Positions 18,140-26,087 of a DNA stretch of 64,000 nucleotides are shown here, one piece after another. The first letter of the stretch is position 1, and every line of letters starts with the position of its first letter. Source of the stretch: Flammeovirgaceae bacterium UBA5585 (GTDB taxonomy: Bacteria > Bacteroidota > Bacteroidia > Cytophagales > Cyclobacteriaceae); assembly GCA_002425185.1 (NCBI GenBank), contig DILT01000012.1, positions 124,001-188,000 on the forward strand, given 5' to 3'. The translations under genes were made by a program, and so were the position numbers. The notes below the pieces were generated by a model. It was given only the letters and a program-made list of their open reading frames with translations. It was not told the origin of the DNA and did not search any database.

Positions 18140-18739
18140 TTATGTCACTAATAAATGGTCTAAGGGCCTACGCAAGTGCTTGAGAAAACTTTTGTAGTTG
18201 GATAAGGAGATGCCGCTTACTTCCTTGAATTGCTTTGACAAGTGTGACAGGCTGCTGTAATTCAATTGCTGTGCCGTCTCTCCCAGGTTTAGTTTACTGT
18301 CGTATTCCAAAAGCTCTTTGATCTTTTCTATTTTATTAAGGATAAGATATCTCTCTATCGTTATCCTCTCGTGTCGCGTAAATAGTTTGCTCAGATAGCT
18401 GTAGTTAAATCCCAACTCGTTGGCTATTACTTCGGAGAATCGCTTCGGAATTTTTTCTTTATCCGAATTACTGACCATCTGAAGTATGATGATCTTGATT
18501 TGCTCCACGAGTTGCAATTCTCTGTCCGTTATCAGTGAAAAATCATTTTTCTTCAGTATTTTCTGAATGTGCGCGAGGTCTGACTTTTCAGGGTCGTATT
18601 CCACCACAGCCCTGCCAAGGCTGGTGTTTTTTACTGTTACGCCATTCCTGGCCAACTCTTCACCCAACACTTTTATACACCTGGAACAAACCATTCCTCG
18701 TATGTGAAGAACTTTAGCTACTGACATTGCGGGGTTCAT
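18140..18739 (-). CDS. HMA-like domain fused to AraC-type HTH regulator (second copy)
   Basis: A 199-residue protein beginning MNPAMSVAKVLHIRGMVCSRC, with the MxCxxC pair at C18 and C21. The HMA-like half ends with HIQKILKKNDFSLITDRE. The C-terminal half is an AraC HTH (ERYLILNKIEKIKELLEYDSKLNLGETAQQLNYSSLSHLSKQFKEVSGISLSNYKSF). It is the most divergent of the three copies and has no SFLI partner next to it. It lies 24 bases upstream of the GT4 gene on the same strand, so it may control or be co-transcribed with the glucan genes. Confidence 0.85.
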   Translation of the reverse strand: MNPAMSVAKVLHIRGMVCSRCIKVLGEELARNGVTVKNTSLGRAVVEYDPEKSDLAHIQKILKKNDFSLITDRELQLVEQIKIIILQMVSNSDKEKIPKRFSEVIANELGFNYSYLSKLFTRHERITIERYLILNKIEKIKELLEYDSKLNLGETAQQLNYSSLSHLSKQFKEVSGISLSNYKSFLKHLRRPLDHLLVT

Positions 18740-18984
18740 AATCCACAGCCTTCAAAATCCATTTCGCTACCTCCCAAAATTTACTGAGCATCTTGTTAGC
18801 GATAGAAACGCCTTGTCTTTTTAACATCAGTAATTACGCACAAGAACCGCGTATAAAATGAAATAATCTTGGCTAAGTGTTGTATTTAATTGTGCATGAA
18901 ATTAACAAGGCTTGTTTTCAATAAACTGCAACTTTAAACCAGAATTTTTTCTACTGCCGGTTATTCAACGTTATTATCTGTAAG

Positions 18985-19551
18985 ATGAGAAACACAAAAA
19001 CAATAATAGCTACAGCATTGATCCTGGTGGTCATTTACCCGGTCAGCGACAGGCTATTTGCCCAGAAGATGTATAAATCAAAATTGGGCTCTGTATCAGT
19101 AACCACAACATATGCAGGTATGCCCGTTACAGCCCATAGCAGGAAAGTTGAAATGCTATTGAACACAGAAACTTCCTTCATCACACTAACATTACAACCT
19201 GAGGATTTGCACACAACAATTGATTCGCTTAACAGGCTGATGCAGGAATGGATGTCACCGATTGTTCTGAACGGCAGGCTAAAACCAGGTGGTATTCAAA
19301 CGACCACACATCCACCACAAACATTTCAGTTTGAGGGAACTTTGGAGTTAACAAACGACCGAAAGATAGAGATCAATGGTATTGGTCATCTTGAGCACAT
19401 TGACGATGGCGAGGAACTGGCCTGCGAGCTTGCGATTTATTTTAATGTAGATGCCCGAGGACTGAAATTGCACAAGGATGTGGGGCAAGCAGAGGACCAG
19501 CATTTGGTGAAGGTTCAATTTTTTGAAACGGTTTTAAGGACAAGATATTAA
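18985..19551 (+). CDS. secreted protein, possibly YceI-like
   Basis: A 188-residue protein with a signal peptide (cleavage near LFAQ). The body has a lipocalin-like strand pattern: KLGSVSVTTTYAGMPVTAHSRKVEMLLNTETSF, then LNGRLKPGGIQTTTHPPQTFQFEGTLELTNDRKIEINGIGHLEHID. The HPPQTFQFEGTLEL segment is reminiscent of YceI-family proteins, which bind isoprenoid or amphiphilic ligands. The similarity is weak, so this is a tentative call. It stands alone between convergent and divergent neighbours. Confidence 0.5.
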   Translation: MRNTKTIIATALILVVIYPVSDRLFAQKMYKSKLGSVSVTTTYAGMPVTAHSRKVEMLLNTETSFITLTLQPEDLHTTIDSLNRLMQEWMSPIVLNGRLKPGGIQTTTHPPQTFQFEGTLELTNDRKIEINGIGHLEHIDDGEELACELAIYFNVDARGLKLHKDVGQAEDQHLVKVQFFETVLRTRY

Positions 19552-19594
19552 ACTGTAAAAATAAGCGGTTATGAAATCACTGTTATGGATATGA

Positions 19595-20222
19595 TCAATA
19601 GCCAATGCCAGATGATTGATCTTCTATCCTCTTCCTGGTCAAATAATACATTCTGAATTTATTGCCCAGGTATGTCAAAGGTCCGGTTAAAACAAATGCT
19701 CCATCACCGGACGACAATTGTTTGGCATATTTGTTCACTACAGGTAGAACCAGGTCAATCCGATTGTCCACTGAAGCTTCCAGTGACATAATCTCTTTTT
19801 TAAACTCTTCAAGGCTTTGATTTCCAATGATAATTATCGTCTCAAGCCAGATAACGTCCAGCTCCATATCTACTTCAATAAAGCGATCTCCTGGGTTTGT
19901 CCTCTTCACTCAGATAAAAAATGTAATCCTTGTGTAGTGGAGTAGAGAAGATAATGGTATCGCCTTTGGCCATCTTTATTAAAAAGTTACCTGATGAGTC
20001 ACTCATCGTTCCCAAATCTCTTGAAATATTGAAAACTGTTACATCCAATAAAGGGCCCGCTGTGGGCTTACGGCAACTCACATTTCCCCGCAACAAGAAA
20101 ATATCCTCTTTATTCTGAAAGTCGCGGTTTTGCGCTGCAGCATCCAGCATGAACCCTGTTGAAAATAAAAGGAGTGCGAATTTTATTAACGTATTCAACG
20201 GAAAACCATTTTGTTGCGTCAC
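19595..20222 (-). pseudogene. frameshifted secreted protein with carboxypeptidase-regulatory-like domain
   Basis: Two overlapping frames make one protein. The 5' frame (20222 to 19875) gives a signal peptide and a CarboxypepD_reg-like domain (VSCRKPTAGPLLDVTVF, SDSSGNFLIKMAKGDTIIFS). The 3' frame (to 19595) continues with FIEVDMELDVIWLETIIIIG and SLEEFKKEIMSLE, the expected rest of this Bacteroidetes family. Removing one base in the CAAACCC run near 19895 joins them as SEEDNPGDRFIEVD. It is either a real frameshift or a sequencing error at the homopolymer. Confidence 0.65.
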
Positions 20223-20303
20223 ATACCTTAATAATTTAAAATGATTCCGGTACCTGACACGTTGCTACATTCCATGGCAAGGAAATGCAGGATATTTTCA
20301 TTT

Positions 20304-21107
20304 TTACTTATCACTATGGGTATCCACAATTACCGGTAATCCGTCTTTGCCAAGAGGCACAAAGTAGAATTTCGTGTTTGGGCTGCCAGTGAGTTTATCC
20401 TGAACTTCAAGCGCTTTGTATTGCAAATAACGTTGCGTCAATCCTGCTTCAATAATTTGTTGAGCATCTCTTTGCCCTTTGGCAAGTATGCGTTGAATTT
20501 CTGCATTCTTTTCCGCGATCTTTATTTCATAGTCTTTTTGTTCAATCGCTTGTTGTACGGCCAGCTTCTTATCAACGGCTGACGTGACAACCATTGGATA
20601 CTGAATATGTTTCACCGTCACATTGTTAAACTCCAGGTGCTTTCCTTTTGTAACTGAAACCAGGCGCTCCAGGATAGCTGCTTCAATCTCCGGACTTTTT
20701 GGTGAGACTAAATTGTATTTGTATTTGGAAAACACGTAACGGGCCTGGCTCACAAATTCCGGCCTGATAACCTTATCGTAATAATCTTTTCCAACTTCCA
20801 ACTCTAGTGCCGGTAGTTCACTTGGTATAGGACGAAGGGTTACCGAAACGGTCATGTCAATGTGCAATTCATCTTCCGTGAGAATGGAAATACTCTCGTT
20901 ATATGTTTGCCATTGCATATTGTAATCCACCACACCGCTCCAGGGCCAATGCCAGACTACTCCGTTAGGGTATATCTTATCGGTCACTAAACCTTTACCC
21001 AGGGGTTTCCAGCGCATAGCGTTATGTCCGGGTTTCACAACGGAACAACCACCTGCTATCAACAACAGAATACCAGCAGCAATCAGGAGGTTTGTGTTAG
21101 TTTTCAT
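20304..21107 (-). CDS. SPFH/prohibitin-like lipoprotein
   Basis: A 267-residue band-7 protein with an N-terminal hydrophobic segment ending in IAGGCS, a lipobox. The SPFH domain spans about residues 25-190 (NAMRWKPLGKGLVTDKIYPNGVVWHWPW, DMTVSVTLRPIPSELPALELEVGKDYYDKVIRPEF). An Ala/Glu/Gln-rich coiled coil follows (IEQKDYEIKIAEKNAEIQRILAKGQ). Such proteins form membrane rings or scaffolds. The start overlaps the upstream small gene's stop (ATGA). Confidence 0.85.
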   Translation of the reverse strand: MKTNTNLLIAAGILLLIAGGCSVVKPGHNAMRWKPLGKGLVTDKIYPNGVVWHWPWSGVVDYNMQWQTYNESISILTEDELHIDMTVSVTLRPIPSELPALELEVGKDYYDKVIRPEFVSQARYVFSKYKYNLVSPKSPEIEAAILERLVSVTKGKHLEFNNVTVKHIQYPMVVTSAVDKKLAVQQAIEQKDYEIKIAEKNAEIQRILAKGQRDAQQIIEAGLTQRYLQYKALEVQDKLTGSPNTKFYFVPLGKDGLPVIVDTHSDK

Positions 21108-21301
21108 CGCTTTAATGATTTTTCATTCTTGTTGAGAAAGCCGGGGGCATAAACGCTTAGCTCCCTCTGGCACCATTCACTCAGTTGCACGGCTTCATTT
21201 TCCGTTAGAAGCTTCAACGCCTTGTCATACTCCTTTTTCAACAGGTTTTTGTCGAAGCTTATCTTCTTCAAAATCACCTTGCAATACTCAAGTCTGTTCA
21301 T
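21104..21301 (-). CDS. small cytoplasmic protein of unknown function
   Basis: I chose the internal ATG at 21301, giving MNRLEYCKVILKKISFDKNLLKKEYDKALKLL... (65 residues). It resembles the short helical Bacteroidetes proteins beginning MN-x-(I/L)-E-(F/Y)-C-K-x-V-L-x-x-(V/I)-S-F-D. The longer frame up to 21445 would add a poor N-terminus. It is translationally coupled to the SPFH gene, whose ATG overlaps its stop. Function unknown. Confidence 0.6.
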   Translation of the reverse strand: MNRLEYCKVILKKISFDKNLLKKEYDKALKLLTENEAVQLSEWCQRELSVYAPGFLNKNEKSLKR

Positions 21302-21448
21302 ACCCCCGGTGCTTTTCACATTGTAATAACGCTCAGTCAGGGGGCATTGAATGAAATAATTTTGGTTTAGGTTTATATGTATTTGGTATGATCTGCCCGA
21401 TACGCTTATATTGGTACTGAACCTAACCCAATCCGACAATAGCATCCT

Positions 21449-22675
21449 ATGCTTGATCTAATTCAACAGTACAAAACGAACCCCGACCTTGTATATCACA
21501 CCTGGTTTATCAATAATGAAGAAAGGTTGAAAGCGTTCCGTTCTATCCGGAGAGGCGTTATCCAGGTGATTGACGATATAAAGACCGGGGCATTCCCCAA
21601 CGACTTCAAAGGAAGTTCACTAGAGTTTGTGCTGACCTGCATCACAGAGCAAAAGCAGGTATTTGAAGGAGCTCCGCATCCTTTTTATTGGAAGCCGAAA
21701 CTTCGCATTCCTGACATCTATGAAAACCAGGAGCACAAAAAATCATTCGGCCAGTTTCTGGAATATTGTCTCAATACATCGAAGGAAGAAATCCTGATCA
21801 AGGAGATCATTAAACTGGACCAGAAGAATATTAAAGGTCTTGGTCCCGCAGTGGCTAACATCCTTTACTTTCTCCACCCAACCCTGATGCCACCCTTCAA
21901 CACTGCTATTGTGAATGGATTTAATTTGTTATTTAATGAGCGTGTGAAACTGGGAAGTTGGAACGAATACCTGCGAATGCGCGAAGTGATTATCCAAAAA
22001 AATAATGAATTCAAACAACACTTTTCCAACGATCTGGGTGCCATCGGAGGATTTTTGTTTGAGGTGGGCGTCCAAAACATTCTTATCGAAAATACCTTGT
22101 TGCTTGATGATGCAATTAAAGAGAAACTCCTGAAACAAATCAATAAAAGACATGAGGCAGTAGTTAATGAACAAAAAGAAGAAACTCTGCATACGGAAAT
22201 GCAGTATCACCTTATCAAAATCGGCAAAGCGCTTGGCTACGATGTAGCTGTTGCAGTCAACGACCGGTCAAGACAATTTGATCATTGCAGCTTCTCCTTT
22301 GAATGTATTAACCTTCCTGAATTACCAGTATCAAAGGAAATCTATTCCACTATTAGCCTGGTGGATGTTATCTGGCTTGAAAAAGGGAGACCTAAAATTA
22401 TTTGTGCCTTTGAAGTGGAAAAGAGCACGTCAATTTATTCCGGTATCCTCAGGCTGAGTGATATCGCCTTTTCGCTGCCTGATCACCAGTCCAGCCTCTA
22501 TATTGTAACGCCCGATGCCCGTGAGAAGGAAGTAAAAATTCAATTGGGCCGTCCTTCCATCCGCAACCTGGAAACCCCCATCAAGTACATTCTTATGTCT
22601 GAATTGCGAACTCACTGCGATGCGCTGTGTAAACTGGGTGATAGCTATCATATTATGAATAAGATTGCAAGGTAA
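21449..22675 (+). CDS. putative PD-(D/E)XK nuclease-like protein (orphan restriction-type)
   Basis: A 408-residue soluble protein. The N-terminal half contains IKGLGPAVANILYFLHPTLMPPFNTAIVNGFN, a helix-hairpin-like segment. The C-terminal part (about 250-400) has EMQYHLIKIGKALGYDVAVAVNDRSR, then VDVIWLEKGRPKIICAFEVEKSTSIYSGILRLSDIA, in which D...E-V-E-K fits a PD-(D/E)XK active site, as in type II restriction-like enzymes I recall. No methyltransferase or helicase lies nearby, so it is an orphan. It could be a defence nuclease or a repair protein. Confidence 0.55.
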   Translation: MLDLIQQYKTNPDLVYHTWFINNEERLKAFRSIRRGVIQVIDDIKTGAFPNDFKGSSLEFVLTCITEQKQVFEGAPHPFYWKPKLRIPDIYENQEHKKSFGQFLEYCLNTSKEEILIKEIIKLDQKNIKGLGPAVANILYFLHPTLMPPFNTAIVNGFNLLFNERVKLGSWNEYLRMREVIIQKNNEFKQHFSNDLGAIGGFLFEVGVQNILIENTLLLDDAIKEKLLKQINKRHEAVVNEQKEETLHTEMQYHLIKIGKALGYDVAVAVNDRSRQFDHCSFSFECINLPELPVSKEIYSTISLVDVIWLEKGRPKIICAFEVEKSTSIYSGILRLSDIAFSLPDHQSSLYIVTPDAREKEVKIQLGRPSIRNLETPIKYILMSELRTHCDALCKLGDSYHIMNKIAR

Positions 22676-22700
22676 ATCACTGTTTTTGACTCTCAGGTTT

Positions 22701-22743
22701 CTTTGTAACTTTCATGCGGTTATCTATCAATAACCTGACAAAG
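22701..22743. promoter_or_regulatory. nested dyad upstream of SFLI gene
   Basis: CTTTGT (22701-22706) pairs with ACAAAG (22738-22743), and inside it GGTTAT (22718-22723) pairs with ATAACC (22730-22735). TCAGGTT just upstream can instead pair with AACCTGA, so two structures compete. It lies about 55 bases before the 22799 start, as expected for an operator or leader structure. Confidence 0.4.
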
Positions 22744-22798
22744 ATCATCTCAGGAAATACTTCGATGTCATAGATTTACGGTACTTCACACTATCCAA

Positions 22799-23299
22799 AT
22801 GTTCCCCTTCAAGACCATCCGGAAATTCAGGTGCCCATTGTCTGTATGCGTCATACTTTCCATAGTTGTGGTGATCGCGTGCGACCATTTATGTGATCTC
22901 GGGATACTTTCATTCTCCTTTTCAAAACCGGCACTGACAGCAATCTCTACACAATATCAAGAACATCGCAACGCTGCAAGCCATGGTAATGACCACAATC
23001 ACCACGCTCACGATCACAGCCCGTCAGCACATAATCATGGTGATGAGTCAGAAAATGAAGATTGCTGTAATGACCTTACACAAAAATTCTATTCTTCACT
23101 TGCGAATCAGTCGGCAAGTACCATTGAATTTGTTCAGGTTAGATTATTCAAAGCTCTTTTTGTCATTTTTCTTGAAAACAACAGTACACGTTACTTACCT
23201 TTTTCTGTAGCGAATCCAGAGCCCTGGCATCCTCCTGATGGACATCTGGTAATAAATGGCCAGGTCATTCGCGTTCTTATCGGTTCCTTCCTGATTTGA
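22799..23299 (+). CDS. His/Cys-rich membrane-anchored protein with SFLI tail
   Basis: A 166-residue protein built like the 14588 product: a basic N-terminus (KTIRKFRCPLS), one hydrophobic helix, ACDHLCDLG, and a His-rich block (HGNDHNHHAHDHSPSAHNHGDE). Then come DCCNDLTQKFYSSL, WHPPDGH and the C-terminus RVLIGSFLI. The shared plan argues for homology though overall identity is modest. An HMA-AraC gene follows on the same strand, the second instance of this pairing. A role in binding or sensing envelope metal is inferred from residues and context. Confidence 0.7.
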   Translation: MFPFKTIRKFRCPLSVCVILSIVVVIACDHLCDLGILSFSFSKPALTAISTQYQEHRNAASHGNDHNHHAHDHSPSAHNHGDESENEDCCNDLTQKFYSSLANQSASTIEFVQVRLFKALFVIFLENNSTRYLPFSVANPEPWHPPDGHLVINGQVIRVLIGSFLI

Positions 23300-23445
23300 T
23301 TCCTGATTTCTCTTTTAGCATCGGGGCTAACGTTGCAGGCCCATGCTATTCCTCTTGCCTTGTCTGTTCCAAATACAGAAGGGCGGCTAAGTCAATCATT
23401 CACAACCGCTAAAGAGAAAACAAAACATGAAATGGCCATATACAA

Positions 23446-23475
23446 TTGTTCGCCTATGGCATGATAATAAGTTTG
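23446..23475 (+). promoter_or_regulatory. Bacteroidetes-type promoter for the third HMA-AraC gene
   Basis: TTG at 23446-23448 is followed, after exactly 19 bases, by TAAGTTTG (23468-23475). This matches the Bacteroidetes primary-sigma consensus TTG-N19-TAnnTTTG. The ATG lies 38 bases downstream, so this regulator can be transcribed apart from the upstream SFLI gene. Confidence 0.6.
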
Positions 23476-23512
23476 GCCATTCCATCTGACCTCAACATAA
23501 AATTATTAACAG

Positions 23513-24298
23513 ATGAAAGCATTTCAACTTCATATCCGAAACATGGTATGCGACCGATGCATTATTGTTGTGCGTCAAATACTCAAGCAGCTTAAAGTTA
23601 TAAAGCCTGCTGTCGGGCTTGGGCATGCATCCTTTTTTTCGGCAAAGGAGAATATAATTTCGTTATTCCAAAAGAAACTAAATGAAGTGGGTCTTCATAT
23701 CATAATCAACACCGATGAAGTGCTGATTGAAAAAATAAAGCTTGAGGTAATCCATTACCTGGATGCACTTGAACAACGGGAACGAACCAAAAACTTCTCA
23801 GACTGGCTGCAAAGAAGGTCGGGCAAGAACTACAATCATCTCAGCAAATTTTTCAAAGACCATGAACAAATCAATCTTGAGACCTATGTCATCCATCAAA
23901 AAGTGGAGCGAGTGAAAAGATTGATTCGGGAAGGCGAACTATCACTCAAAAAAATTGCGGAACGGCTTCGCTACGCAAGCTTACAACACTTGTCAGCCAG
24001 ATTTCGAAGCGTAACCGGCATAACGATCACGCAGTTCAGAAAGCTGAATCGTATTGAACCCACCTACAACTCAATGAAAGAGGCCATTGCCGATTTACAC
24101 TCACGCGGATACACCATAGCGTTCGAATTAAAAGGAAACCACTTGCTGTACTCCGACTGCACAACCAGGATCAGGCTGAATGAAACCTCCTTGAAAGAAA
24201 TTTATCGGTTTGAAGACAGGCCGGGCAAATCGGGCAAGTCGGCACTGTTTGAAGTGACGGCAACTAATGGCTTAAAGGGCTATGTGCTCTGTCATTAA
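23513..24298 (+). CDS. HMA-like/AraC regulator with extra C-terminal domain
   Basis: A 261-residue protein. Residues 1-70 are an HMA-like domain with NMVCDRC (C13, C16). Residues about 90-185 are an AraC HTH (ETYVIHQKVERVKRLIREGELSLKKIAERLRYASLQHLSARFRSVTGITITQFRK). Unlike its paralogues it continues with about 75 residues (MKEAIADLHSRGYTIAFELKGNHLLYSD ... EIYRFEDRPGKSGKSALFEV). These resemble the small stand-alone Bacteroidetes proteins often mis-named phosphoribosylpyrophosphate synthetase. The added domain may sense a second signal. It has its own promoter and follows the SFLI gene 22799. Confidence 0.82.
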   Translation: MKAFQLHIRNMVCDRCIIVVRQILKQLKVIKPAVGLGHASFFSAKENIISLFQKKLNEVGLHIIINTDEVLIEKIKLEVIHYLDALEQRERTKNFSDWLQRRSGKNYNHLSKFFKDHEQINLETYVIHQKVERVKRLIREGELSLKKIAERLRYASLQHLSARFRSVTGITITQFRKLNRIEPTYNSMKEAIADLHSRGYTIAFELKGNHLLYSDCTTRIRLNETSLKEIYRFEDRPGKSGKSALFEVTATNGLKGYVLCH

Positions 24299-24458
24299 CT
24301 GACATTCGTCATGTTCCTCAGATGAGATTTGTCTCGTGTCAATAAAGTATAACAGAATGTCAAAATTATTATCCTGAAGAAAAACGGGATTAACGACTTT
24401 TAGGACTGATCAGAATCAGATTTAAAAATTTAGAACGATAATTTAAATACAAAATACC

Positions 24459-25691
24459 ATGAAACTCTTTAGAAGCAAATCGGCCCCTGTGCTCATGGTC
24501 GTGTTAACCGTTATTGCTTACACGGGATACATTGCCAGTTGTACCAATGAAGATCAAGTCCTGGATGAATTTGTGCAAGGTCGCCCCAACTTTAGTGAAA
24601 CTGAATTAGTATCAGTATTTACTAATACACCACCTACAGTAGATGGAATTGCAGAAGAAATGTGGGAAAATGTAACTGCATTGAAAACCCGTACCACCGT
24701 TCCTAATCAATTGGGTCCGGAAAATGTCCCGGCAAACTTCCAGGGGTATGGTGGAAAATCTTATAACGTCTCCATGAAATCACTGTATGACAACGAGAAC
24801 ATCTATTTCCTGATAGAATGGGATGACAACACGCTCTCCCTGGATAGGGAGACCTGGTATTTTGACCCGGTAGATAAAAGATGGAAACAAGAGAGCCGGT
24901 ACCCCACATTCAATAGTGATGGAGTAATGATTCGTGAAGCGTTTTATGAGGATAAGTTTGCTTTTTTATGGAACATAGATAAGTCTGTTGCTGACTGGAA
25001 TACTGCTACTTGTTATAAATCATGTCATACTGGCTTAGGCGCTGCCGCGGGGTACTCAAGGCACTTTACGAATGCGCCATCCGAGAGGATTGATATGTGG
25101 CATTGGAAACTTGTACGCGAAGGCGCGTTTGGTACTTTCGATGATCAGTATCAGGACGATGCCCAACCTAACGGCCGCAAAAGTGATCCCAGAGTTGCTG
25201 GCACGGGCTACTATGATAATAAGCAATCACTCACACTCACCGGTACATCTACTTCCGTAAGCGTACCCAAATATGTTATTCCTTCCCGCAAATACTACTA
25301 CTGGATCACTCAGGAGGAAATCTATAACGGAACAGCCAAACTTATAACAGCCGTAGATGCCGATGGAATACTTACTTATGATGGGGGCACCATTGACCCC
25401 AATACAGATACCGACTTTCAAAGAGCGGGATCACGAAGTGGCGCTAAAGGAATTCCGAGCATTACCAACAGCAAGGTACAGGGAAATGAAGGCGACATAA
25501 CTGCTTTATGGAAACATACAGGGTCTGGGTATGTGATGGAAGTGAAGCGTAAGCTTAATACGGGTGACCTGGAAAAAGTTGATATTAACTTCTCTGATTT
25601 ATCCGATCAATACTTCGGAATTGGAGTGTTTGAAAATGCTGCCCTTGCACATGCCATTAAGGCGAACCTGTTACTGAAATTCAAAAAATAA
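24459..25691 (+). CDS. ethylbenzene-dehydrogenase-related heme lipoprotein
   Basis: A 410-residue exported lipoprotein (hydrophobic N-terminus, then YIASCTN). The body has the EB_dh pattern: TPPTVDGIAEEMWEN near the start and DNENIYFLIEWDDNTLS, as in DMSO-reductase gamma-type heme b subunits. An inserted CX3CH motif (C185, C189, H190 in CYKSCHTG) suggests covalent heme with unusual spacing. It starts a plus-strand run with a cytochrome and a DUF5777 barrel, and NorC/NorB follow. Probably a periplasmic electron-transfer protein. Confidence 0.75.
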   Translation: MKLFRSKSAPVLMVVLTVIAYTGYIASCTNEDQVLDEFVQGRPNFSETELVSVFTNTPPTVDGIAEEMWENVTALKTRTTVPNQLGPENVPANFQGYGGKSYNVSMKSLYDNENIYFLIEWDDNTLSLDRETWYFDPVDKRWKQESRYPTFNSDGVMIREAFYEDKFAFLWNIDKSVADWNTATCYKSCHTGLGAAAGYSRHFTNAPSERIDMWHWKLVREGAFGTFDDQYQDDAQPNGRKSDPRVAGTGYYDNKQSLTLTGTSTSVSVPKYVIPSRKYYYWITQEEIYNGTAKLITAVDADGILTYDGGTIDPNTDTDFQRAGSRSGAKGIPSITNSKVQGNEGDITALWKHTGSGYVMEVKRKLNTGDLEKVDINFSDLSDQYFGIGVFENAALAHAIKANLLLKFKK

Positions 25692-25694
25692 ATC

Positions 25695-26075
25695 ATGAAG
25701 ACGATCAGGACTATTTCAATTACCCTTGTCATTGTATCTGCTCTTACTTCTTGTTACTACGACCAGGTAATTGAAATAGATAAACCAATTGAGGTAGGTG
25801 AGATGTCTTTTTCCGCAGACATTGTTCCCATTTTCAATCAAAGTTGCAATGCTTCCGGATGTCACAACGGATCTGTTGCACCTAACCTGATGCCCGCAAG
25901 TGCCTATAGTTCTTTAATAAATGGCGGTTACATTAACACCAACGATCCTGAAAGAAGTGAGTTGTATCAGTGGATGAAAGGAAACAGAACCCTGCCCATG
26001 CCCTTAAGCGGACCAAACGCTACTTACAACGCAAAAATATTAGCCTGGATTAAACAAGGTGCCCTTAACAATTAA
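25695..26075 (+). CDS. small cytochrome c-like lipoprotein (CX4CH)
   Basis: A 126-residue lipoprotein with lipobox Cys at residue 20. The heme motif is SCNASGCHNG (C51, C56, H57), that is CX4CH and not CXXCH. A likely distal Met ligand lies in LPMPLSG. This spacing occurs in several Bacteroidetes exported cytochromes I recall. It is 3 bases downstream of the EB_dh gene, so the two are co-transcribed and probably pass electrons to each other. Confidence 0.72.
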   Translation: MKTIRTISITLVIVSALTSCYYDQVIEIDKPIEVGEMSFSADIVPIFNQSCNASGCHNGSVAPNLMPASAYSSLINGGYINTNDPERSELYQWMKGNRTLPMPLSGPNATYNAKILAWIKQGALNN

Positions 26076-26087
26076 CCCTCAGTACCA

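Noticed and set aside
23300..23340. attC-like integron site around GGGCTAACGTTGCAGG
   Set aside because: The RYYYAAC and GTRRRY cores do not fit properly and no integrase is present. A similar GGGCTTACGTTGCG occurs near 33268, but two copies are not enough to define an element.
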